Of a stretch of 5,071 nucleotides of DNA, positions 1 to 5,071 are shown piece by piece. The notes below the pieces were generated by a model, which worked only from the letters and a program-made list of their open reading frames with translations, did not search any database and was not told the origin of the DNA. The number at the start of each line of letters is the position of its first letter. The first letter of the stretch is position 1. The translations under genes were made by a program, and so were the position numbers. Origin of the DNA: Candidatus Methanophagales archaeon (GTDB lineage Archaea > Halobacteriota > Syntropharchaeia > Alkanophagales > Methanospirareceae); assembly GCA_030621535.1 (NCBI GenBank), contig JAUXHM010000090.1, positions 1 to 5,071 on the forward strand, written 5' to 3'.

Positions 1-1368
1 TTTTATTCGCTCGTTGCAAGTATGCACAGCGGGGAGGCGGAGAAGGAGAAGAAAGGGGATGTGGAACCCTTTGTAGAAGAAATGGAAGAAAAAACGAAGA
101 CCATTCCAGCGACCAAAAAATTGTATTACGAAGAACCATCGGCAGTGGAGTTCGAAGCGACGGTTCTGGATGTGATTGATGATTTGGTCGTATTAGACAG
201 GACGCTGTTTTTTCCCGAAGGTGGCGGTCAACCTGCTGATACGGGCGTTTTAACGATTAAAGACGGGAGCAGGGCATTGAACGTGCTGGACGTGCAGGAA
301 GTGGACGGCGTTATTCTTCATAAAACAGAGAACGGCAGGATAAGCAAAGGCGCAGTGGTATCCTGCCACATAGACGCAGCGAGACGAATCGCTCACACGA
401 GACACCACTCGGCAACGCATATTGTAGTATGTGCGGCGAGAAAAGTGCTGGGGGAGCATGTATGGCAAGCAGGAGCGCAGAAAGGCGAAAAGCGTGCGAG
501 AATCGACATCACGCATTTCAAAAGAATCTCGGATACTGAGCGAAGAGAGATAGAGAGGCTTGCAAACAGGATGGTAATGGAAAACAAGGACATAATAGCG
601 AAATTTGAGGACAGAAACGAAGCTGAGCGGAAATACGGTTTCGATATTTACCAGGGCGGCGTTCCACCGGGCGAGAAAATACGAATCGTGCGTATAGGCG
701 CGGATGAGGACGTGCAGGCATGCGCGGGAACGCACTGTTCAAAGACGGGCGAGGTCGGTCCGATAAAAATACTGCGCACTGAACGGATACAGGACGGTAT
801 CGAACGTATAGAGTATTCAGCAGGGGAGGCGGCAGTTGAGGCGATGCAGGCGCGTGAAGAGCTGATAAGGGAATCGGCATCCACGTTAAAAGTGCCTTAT
901 GAGAAGCTGCCTGTTGCGGTTGAACGGTTCTTCGATGAATGGAAACAGTTACGGAAGGAGAACGAGAGATTGAGAACCGAAATTGCCGAGCTGCGAATAG
1001 GATCGTTGAAGGAACACGCAAAAGAGATAAGCGGTGTACGAGTAATTGCAGCGGTGATGCCCGATGCAGATACGAAGGACCTCATGAAAATGGCGTCACA
1101 ACTATCAGAAAATAAGTTCTTAACGATATTAATAGGTAAGTCAATAAAAGATAACCACGCATCCGTTGTTTCATCCGTACCTGCGTATCTGAAGGATAAG
1201 ATAAATGCATCGGTATTGGTAAAACGTGTTTGTGAAGTGCTTGGGGGCAGTGGCGGCGGCAAAGCGGAAATTGCGCAGGGTGGTGGTGAGCGCGTGGAAA
1301 AGGTAGAAGAAGCGATGAAAGAGGGGCTGAGGATAGTGAAGAAGGAGCTTACAGGAGGCAAACAATAA
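1..1368 (+). CDS. alaS: Alanyl-tRNA synthetase, archaeal type, C-terminal half (5' end outside window)
   Basis: Charges tRNA-Ala with alanine in the cytoplasm; the part seen here carries proofreading and C-terminal functions. The frame is open from base 1 and its first codons read FYSLVAS, resembling the segment that joins the tRNA-recognition region to the editing domain in archaeal AlaRS, so the Met codon at 22 is internal, not a start. Numbering from that Met: an E/K-rich linker (about 4-27); the editing beta-barrel with the glycine-rich loop FFPEGGGQPADTG (63-75); the zinc/catalytic motifs HSATH (129-133) and CAGTHC (234-239) that hydrolyse Ser- and Gly-tRNA-Ala; a charged coiled coil (about 296-336); and a DHHA1/C-Ala domain ending in GGSGGGK and AQGGG (408-422). 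About 455 residues are visible, roughly half of a normal archaeal AlaRS. A freestanding AlaX-L editor is the alternative, but the upstream open frame and linker argue against it. Confidence 0.94.
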   Translation, partial: FYSLVASMHSGEAEKEKKGDVEPFVEEMEEKTKTIPATKKLYYEEPSAVEFEATVLDVIDDLVVLDRTLFFPEGGGQPADTGVLTIKDGSRALNVLDVQEVDGVILHKTENGRISKGAVVSCHIDAARRIAHTRHHSATHIVVCAARKVLGEHVWQAGAQKGEKRARIDITHFKRISDTERREIERLANRMVMENKDIIAKFEDRNEAERKYGFDIYQGGVPPGEKIRIVRIGADEDVQACAGTHCSKTGEVGPIKILRTERIQDGIERIEYSAGEAAVEAMQAREELIRESASTLKVPYEKLPVAVERFFDEWKQLRKENERLRTEIAELRIGSLKEHAKEISGVRVIAAVMPDADTKDLMKMASQLSENKFLTILIGKSIKDNHASVVSSVPAYLKDKINASVLVKRVCEVLGGSGGGKAEIAQGGGERVEKVEEAMKEGLRIVKKELTGGKQ

Positions 1369-1374
1369 AAAAAA

Positions 1375-1482
1375 ATGTCCGCGTCTGAAAAAGGTGCCAA
1401 GCTGCAACCATTGGAGGATAGAGACATATTCTACGAATTTATGGATTGGAAACGATGTTTGATAATACCTTTTAATAAATGA
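1375..1482 (+). CDS. Possible small ORF of 35 codons after alaS, function unknown
   Basis: An ATG lies six bases after the alaS stop codon and opens a 35-codon frame ending in TGA. The product begins MSASEKGAKLQPLED and ends in LIIPFNK, with an acidic/aromatic middle (DRDIFYEFMDW). I do not recognise a family. It lies in the same frame as alaS, so it would be a 37-residue extension (two Lys plus these residues) if the TAA were read through or lost. A GGAGG (1354-1358) sits 16 bases before the ATG, too far for an ideal ribosome binding site. The composition looks protein-like rather than random AT-rich spacer, but length alone makes chance likely. It could be a real small protein, the remnant of a decayed gene, or noise. 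Confidence 0.25.
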   Translation: MSASEKGAKLQPLEDRDIFYEFMDWKRCLIIPFNK

Positions 1483-1493
1483 TATTTTAAAAG
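1469..1493 (+). promoter_or_regulatory. AT-rich palindrome, probable TATA region of trkA
   Basis: CTTTTAA (1469-1475) and TTAAAAG (1487-1493) are perfect inverted arms around an 11-base AT-rich spacer. The block holds two TATA-like stretches, TTTAATAA (1471-1478) and ATATTTTAAA (1482-1491). With the usual archaeal spacing of about 25 bases from TATA box to transcription start, the second would start RNA near 1510, giving a leader of about 20 bases that just includes the trkA ribosome binding site. Symmetry in such AT-rich DNA may be accidental. The promoter role is inferred from composition and position only. Confidence 0.35.
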
Positions 1494-1519
1494 AAAGTAA
1501 TAAGAGAAGAAAAAGTAAA

Positions 1520-1525
1520 GAGGTG
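1520..1525 (+). promoter_or_regulatory. Ribosome binding site that fixes the trkA start
   Basis: GAGGTG is a strong match to the complement of the archaeal 16S rRNA 3' end. It stands six bases before the GTG at 1532 and overlaps the earlier in-frame GTG at 1523. A codon inside the Shine-Dalgarno sequence cannot use it, so translation should begin at 1532. Confidence 0.75.
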
Positions 1526-1531
1526 CTCGGT

Positions 1532-2182
1532 GTGTATCTGATAATAGTGGGGTTAGGGGGAATAGGAAGGAATCTGGTGGACATTGCCACGAAGGACAAG
1601 AATGACGTGGTTGTCATAGACCAGGATGAGAAAAGGTGCGGGGAGATAGCGAGTAAATACGATGTTTTAATGATTGCCGGTGACGCAACAGAGAAATCAA
1701 CCCTGGAGGAGGCAGAAGCGAGCAGGGCAAATGCACTCATCGCTACGACTTCTGACGATGCTGCTAATTTGATGATGTGTCTGACGGCAAAAGGACTGGG
1801 CACAAAAAAAACCGTTGCAGTGGTGAATCAGGAAGAGCACGTGGAGATGTTCAAGGAAGCGGATATCTTTCTGTTTGAAAATCCTGACATGACCGTTGCG
1901 AATCATCTATATTATTCGGTAAAACGACCGAGGATAAAAGATTTTCTTACGGTTAGTGGAGGAAAAGCGGAGGTATTCGAGGTTGTTGTGTCTGATAAAT
2001 CGCGTGTTGTGGGGCAGAAGCTATCGAAGTTGCATATAAAAGATGGGATAATCGTGGCGATAGAACGAAATGGTGATATACTACTGCCAAAAGGTGATAC
2101 AATCATCAAAACGCATGACCTCATAACCGTATTTACGAAGGCAAAGAATGTGGAGAAGATAAGTTCGCTTTTTGCACCGTGA
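1532..2182 (+). CDS. trkA: TrkA-family potassium channel regulatory subunit (RCK_N + RCK_C)
   Basis: Cytosolic regulator of Trk/Ktr potassium uptake; in the family such proteins form rings under a TrkH/KtrB membrane dimer and gate it in response to bound nucleotides. Counting from the GTG at 1532, 216 residues: an RCK_N Rossmann domain with GLGGIG (7-12) after the first beta-strand, an acidic residue ending the second strand (VVVID, Asp30) that favours NAD(H) binding, GDAT (50-53), then an RCK_C domain from about residue 135 to the end. The length fits a single-unit KtrA-like protein, not the tandem protein of about 458 residues in E. coli. Starting at 1532 gives the family-typical MYLIIVG beginning; the GTG at 1523 would add three residues but lies within the ribosome binding site. 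It converges with a trkH gene 43 bases downstream, and a second trkH follows, so it probably regulates one or both. Confidence 0.93.
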   Translation: MYLIIVGLGGIGRNLVDIATKDKNDVVVIDQDEKRCGEIASKYDVLMIAGDATEKSTLEEAEASRANALIATTSDDAANLMMCLTAKGLGTKKTVAVVNQEEHVEMFKEADIFLFENPDMTVANHLYYSVKRPRIKDFLTVSGGKAEVFEVVVSDKSRVVGQKLSKLHIKDGIIVAIERNGDILLPKGDTIIKTHDLITVFTKAKNVEKISSLFAP

Positions 2183-2184
2183 AA

Positions 2185-2213
2185 AGTTTGTTTTCTGAAA
2201 TGAGAAAAAAACT
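2185..2213. terminator. Stem-loop in the convergent trkA/trkH spacer, possible two-way terminator
   Basis: AGTTTGTTTTCT (2185-2196) pairs with AGAAAAAAACT (2203-2213) through 11 base pairs, with one bulged G at 2190 and a six-base loop GAAATG. It starts three bases after the trkA stop and ends 12 bases before the trkH stop. Read on the minus strand it contains a T7 run (complement of 2205-2211), and on the plus strand a T4 run. Archaeal termination mainly needs U-rich tracts, so the T runs may matter more than the A/T-rich stem. The role is inferred from position. Confidence 0.5.
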
Positions 2214-2225
2214 AAACGCCCGTGT

Positions 2226-3686
2226 TCACCCTTTCCAAAACGCAGGTGTCAGCAGAACTAAAACAGTAAATAACTCCAGCCGCCCCGCCCACATGCAAAA
2301 AGACAAGATGAGTTTTCCCAGGATAGGAACAGATGCATAATCGGCTGATACAAGACCAAAACCCGGTCCAATATTTCCCAGTGTCGCCGCTACGGAAGAA
2401 GCAGCGCTAACCATATCAAAGCCTACCGCAGTCATTGCAATCGAGCAGACCACAAATATCAGAATATACGAGATAAAAAAGGCGATAATCCCTTGTATGA
2501 TGTCATCAGAAATGGGCTTTTTCCCTGTCTTCAGCACAAAAACCGCATGCGGATACAGAATTTTACGAATCCGCTGTTTGAAATATTTTAGCAAAACGTA
2601 TATCCTGATGACCTTAATACTTCCTCCGGTTGACCCACCACATCCGCCAATGAACATCAGCGTGAACAAAATGATTTTGGATAAATGACTCCAGGCATCA
2701 AAGTCGGCGGTTGTGAATCCGGCGGTGGTCATGAAGGAAATAGCCTGAAATCCTCCGTAACGGAATGCTTCCTGTATAGAACCGGACGAACCGAACTGAT
2801 AAAGGTGAATATACAAATCAGCAGTTATTATGGAGATAGCAGCTAAAAGAAGTAAGCAGTAGACCTGAAACTCCTTGTTTGCTATTACCCTTCCGGGTTT
2901 TCTTAGTAGCGAATAGTGCAAAATGAAGTTCATGCCTGCGAGAAACATGAACACGGCTATAATTAACTCGGCTATTGGGTTTGCGTAACCCGCGATATTA
3001 TTCGTCAGTGGCGAGAACCCGCCGGTGGGCATCGTGCAGAACGCGGTGCAAAAGGCGTGATACAAGGGCATTTTCGCGGCATAAAAAAGCGCTAAAATCT
3101 CTGCACCGGTCAAGATCACGTAGATAGACCACAGCATTCTCGCGGTTACCTGAACTCTTGGTCTAATCCTTTCGGACATTGGTCCCGGGAACTCACGGTC
3201 AAATAACTGACTGCCCGCAATGCCGAAAGTGGGTAGTATCGCAATAAAAAGCAAAATCACGCCCATTCCTCCTATCCACTGCGTGAAACTCCGCCACAGC
3301 AGTATGCTGCGGTCAACCTGTTCTAAATTCAGCATTACGGTGGAGCCCGTGGTTGTGAAGCCGGACATAGACTCAAAAAAAGCGTCCATTGGACCTAACG
3401 TCGCGGAGAAGACGTAAGGAAGCGAGCCGAAAAATGCAACCGCAAGCCATCCTAAAGCAACAATGACAAATCCTTCTCTCCTTTTTATCACTCCTTTTGC
3501 GCCCATCTTTTGTTCTAAAATTATCCCCGCGGAAGTGGTTATTACAAGCGGGACCAGCCAGGTTTTAATAATAAAAAGGGATAATATTCTCTCTTCGTAC
3601 CAAGCCGCTGCTAGCGGAACAATCATTAAAATACCAACATATTTCAAGATGCTTCCGATGCTACCGAAAATGATTTTTTTGTCCAT
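2226..3686 (-). CDS. trkH: TrkH-family potassium uptake membrane subunit (first paralogue, complete)
   Basis: Potassium-conducting membrane subunit of a Trk/Ktr system; 486 residues, normal for TrkH. Two N-terminal hydrophobic helices (about 10-29, 35-56) precede four helix-pore-helix repeats. The four pore loops are clear: SGFTTTGST (108-116), TMPTGGFS (218-225), FMTTAGFTT (318-326) and TLGNIGPGFG (435-444), each keeping the selectivity-filter glycine (114, 222, 323, 440). The third repeat's inner helix has the glycine-rich gating loop GGCGGSTGGSIKVIR (347-361), and the last has the conserved MWAGRLE (465-471). An in-frame TAA lies 15 bases upstream of the ATG (complement of 3684-3686), so no longer N-terminus is possible. 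No Shine-Dalgarno sequence is visible: the upstream strand reads AAAAAGTGT before ATG, suggesting a leaderless or weakly initiated message. It converges with trkA and diverges from the second trkH. Confidence 0.95.
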   Translation of the reverse strand: MDKKIIFGSIGSILKYVGILMIVPLAAAWYEERILSLFIIKTWLVPLVITTSAGIILEQKMGAKGVIKRREGFVIVALGWLAVAFFGSLPYVFSATLGPMDAFFESMSGFTTTGSTVMLNLEQVDRSILLWRSFTQWIGGMGVILLFIAILPTFGIAGSQLFDREFPGPMSERIRPRVQVTARMLWSIYVILTGAEILALFYAAKMPLYHAFCTAFCTMPTGGFSPLTNNIAGYANPIAELIIAVFMFLAGMNFILHYSLLRKPGRVIANKEFQVYCLLLLAAISIITADLYIHLYQFGSSGSIQEAFRYGGFQAISFMTTAGFTTADFDAWSHLSKIILFTLMFIGGCGGSTGGSIKVIRIYVLLKYFKQRIRKILYPHAVFVLKTGKKPISDDIIQGIIAFFISYILIFVVCSIAMTAVGFDMVSAASSVAATLGNIGPGFGLVSADYASVPILGKLILSFCMWAGRLELFTVLVLLTPAFWKG

Positions 3687-3708
3687 ACACTTTTTCTTTT
3701 TTTACAAA

Positions 3709-3748
3709 AAAGAAAACCTGTGCTAAAAGAAAAAACACGGGTTTCTTT
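3709..3748. repeat. Imperfect inverted repeat, 13-bp arms, between the trkH genes
   Basis: AAAGAAAACCTGTG (3709-3722) and CACGGGTTTCTTT (3736-3748) are inverted copies that pair over 13 positions with one bulged A and one G-U type pair; the 13-base loop is A-rich. The arms include G/C positions (CCTGTG with CACGGG), so the symmetry is not explained by AT content alone. It lies 23 bases upstream of the minus-strand ATG and 37 bases upstream of the plus-strand GTG. It could be an operator, or form an RNA hairpin if transcribed. No regulator is known from this window. Confidence 0.55.
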
Positions 3749-3752
3749 ATGA
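3745..3752 (+). promoter_or_regulatory. Candidate TATA box for the second trkH
   Basis: CTTTATGA is the best TATA-like stretch ahead of the plus-strand trkH. Transcription would begin about 25 bases later, near 3773, leaving a leader of roughly 13 bases before the GTG at 3786. It overlaps the right arm of the inverted repeat. The match to the archaeal consensus is only partial. Confidence 0.3.
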
Positions 3753-3785
3753 GAGGGAGTTGGATGGTAAAGTAAGAAAAGGTTT

Positions 3786-5071
3786 GTGTTGAAAGAAGAA
3801 ATAGGGGCGGATGAGAAAGTGTTTTCAAACCTGAAAACGGTGCTAAAAGACCTTGGCAGTATTTTGGTTATACTTGGAGTGCTCATGTTTTTATTGCTCG
3901 TGGTCGCTTATGCCTTTGGAGAGCTTTACGTGATAAAACCTTTAGTGTTCACCGCCATTGCAGCCTTAGCCCTTGGATTAGCGCTTAGATTTTCTTTTAA
4001 AAATGCAAAAGAGCCAGAGTTTAAACATGCGATGGTATGTGCGGCGTTGGCGTGGCTGGTCGTTCCCGCACTCAGCTCGCTCCTTTTCATTATGATAGAA
4101 GGTATGAGTCCGTTGGATTCTTTCTTTGAAGCGATGTCCGGCTGGACAGGAACGGGTCTGACGATGATTGCACATCCCTCCTCGCTTACACACACCACGC
4201 AGTTCTGGAGAAGTCTGATGCAGTGGGTGGGCGGAGTAGGTGTGATTGTTTTGATGCTCTCTATCCTGGCACGTCCCGGGACTGGAGCATTCTCATTGTA
4301 TAAAGCAGAAGCACGAGAGGAGAGAATAAAACCCAGCATTATATCCACAGTGAGGATGACCTGGTGGATTTACCTCATTTTAACCTCTTTTGGCATACTT
4401 TTATTCTTCCTCGCCGGGATGAAGCCATGGGAAGCGATAAATCATGCAATGACCGCAATAGGGACCGGAGGATTCACTGTAACCGATAAAAGCATGGCAT
4501 ACTACAACAACTTTCTTATTGAATTGGCAATTATTCCGATGATGATTTTAGGTGCGACACCTTTTTTAGTACATTATAAAGTGCTAAAAGGTAATCTCAA
4601 GGCTCTTTTTAAAGATGTACAATGCCGAGCTTTTGTAGTTATCTTGTTTATCCTGCTCGTTTCCCTATTCGCCGCCAATTACTCATTATACGGGGATGTT
4701 TTAGGCTGTCTCCGTTTTTCGTCTTTTCAACTTATATCTGGACTGACATGCACGGGGTTCCAGACAACGGGTGTGCATGGGTGGTCGGGGACCGGGCTGA
4801 TTATCATGTGTATGAGCATGATAATAGGGGGTGGTGCGGGATCTACGGCAGGGGGAGTGAAATTAATAAGAGCGGTAATAGCATATAAGTGGATAAGATG
4901 GTCATTACGAAGAAATTTTTTGCCACCAAGAGCAATAATATCTGTCAGACTCGGGGATAGACTATTAGAAAAGGAAGAAATAGTTAAAATAGTGTCAGAG
5001 AGTAGTTTGATTATTATCCTCTGGCTTCTGTTTCTGGTTGCAGGAATATGTGTGTTATCGTCAGTGGTGGG
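3786..5071 (+). CDS. trkH: TrkH-family potassium uptake membrane subunit (second paralogue, 3' end outside window)
   Basis: Second potassium-conducting Trk/Ktr membrane subunit, open without interruption to the window edge; 428 residues are visible. Counting from the GTG at 3786, hydrophobic helices begin near 23, and three pore loops are seen: SGWTGTGLT (118-126), AIGTGGFT (224-231) and GLTCTGFQT (319-327), all retaining the filter glycine (124, 228, 324). The gating loop GGGAGSTAGGVKLIR (348-362) follows the third. The fourth pore loop would lie beyond the window. Its filter and gating sequences differ clearly from the neighbour's, so it is an older subfamily member, not a recent copy. The frame opens after a TAA at 3768. 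Possible starts are GTG 3786, TTG 3789 and GTG 3819; a weak AAGGT (3779-3783) sits two bases before the first and five before the second. The first Met codon, at 3885, lies inside the first helix and is unlikely. Confidence 0.92.
   Translation, partial: MLKEEIGADEKVFSNLKTVLKDLGSILVILGVLMFLLLVVAYAFGELYVIKPLVFTAIAALALGLALRFSFKNAKEPEFKHAMVCAALAWLVVPALSSLLFIMIEGMSPLDSFFEAMSGWTGTGLTMIAHPSSLTHTTQFWRSLMQWVGGVGVIVLMLSILARPGTGAFSLYKAEAREERIKPSIISTVRMTWWIYLILTSFGILLFFLAGMKPWEAINHAMTAIGTGGFTVTDKSMAYYNNFLIELAIIPMMILGATPFLVHYKVLKGNLKALFKDVQCRAFVVILFILLVSLFAANYSLYGDVLGCLRFSSFQLISGLTCTGFQTTGVHGWSGTGLIIMCMSMIIGGGAGSTAGGVKLIRAVIAYKWIRWSLRRNFLPPRAIISVRLGDRLLEKEEIVKIVSESSLIIILWLLFLVAGICVLSSVV

Larger units (their letters stand above)
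3687..3785. promoter_or_regulatory. Divergent control region between the two trkH genes
   Basis: These 99 bases must hold the promoters of both trkH genes. The half nearest the minus-strand gene is almost pure A/T with homopolymer runs; the middle holds a long inverted repeat; the right part is purine-rich (GAGAGGGAG at 3751-3759). The short distance means the two promoters are nearly back to back, so one bound protein could affect both genes. No convincing consensus TATA box was found for the minus-strand gene. Confidence 0.5.

Noticed and set aside
22..1368. Complete freestanding AlaX-L editing protein starting at Met 22
   Set aside because: The frame is open upstream to base 1 and encodes FYSLVAS, resembling archaeal AlaRS just before the editing domain; no ribosome binding site precedes the ATG.
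1369..1531. tRNA or other structured RNA gene in the alaS-trkA spacer
   Set aside because: No cloverleaf arms, T-loop (GTTCGA-like) or other RNA signature could be found; the region is simply AT-rich.
250..1803. Several long open frames on the minus strand across alaS and the start of trkA
   Set aside because: They lie opposite strongly recognised plus-strand genes, have no ribosome binding sites or recognisable domains, and are rich in Ser/Arg/Cys/Pro as expected of antisense frames.
3926..4348. 140-codon minus-strand frame opposite the second trkH
   Set aside because: The plus strand here encodes TrkH helices and the first pore loop without interruption; the minus frame shows no family signature.
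4622..4888. 88-codon plus-strand frame inside the second trkH
   Set aside because: It is in a different frame from TrkH, whose own frame stays open with the third pore loop and gating loop encoded here; the product is unlike any known protein.
3771..5071. Possible frameshift or pseudogene in the second trkH
   Set aside because: Translation by hand shows one frame without stops from 3771 to the window end with all expected motifs in order; it only lacks a stop codon because the window ends.

Overview
The window looks archaeal, most likely from a euryarchaeal lineage. The first gene is the archaeal form of alanyl-tRNA synthetase: an FYSLVA..H segment and an E/K-rich linker precede the editing domain. 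The trkA ribosome binding site is a GAGGTG motif of the archaeal type, GTG (perhaps TTG) starts are used, and AT-rich TATA-like boxes stand before genes. I cannot place it more finely from the sequence alone.

Layout: (1) 1-1368 (+) is the C-terminal half of alaS, cut by the left edge of the window. (2) 1369-1531 is a spacer holding a doubtful 35-codon ORF, an AT-rich promoter-like palindrome and the trkA ribosome binding site. (3) 1532-2182 (+) is a single-unit TrkA, the cytosolic nucleotide-binding regulator of Trk/Ktr potassium channels. (4) 2183-2225 is a 43-nt convergent spacer with a stem-loop that could end transcription from both sides. (5) 2226-3686 (-) is a complete TrkH-type potassium translocation subunit. 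(6) 3687-3785 is a short divergent spacer containing a long imperfect inverted repeat. (7) 3786-5071 (+) is a second, clearly different TrkH paralogue, open to the right edge and so incomplete.

Together the right three quarters form a potassium-uptake locus: one regulatory TrkA ring protein and two membrane subunits of different subfamilies, the two trkH genes transcribed divergently from a shared control region. The likely reading is that one TrkA gates one or both channels. Alanyl-tRNA synthetase is a neighbour with no evident functional link. No mobile element, CRISPR array, tRNA or rRNA was seen, and no gene-free stretch exceeds 300 bases. I found no clear sign of an undescribed system. 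The most unusual items are the twin divergent trkH arrangement with its palindromic promoter region and the small ORF after alaS.
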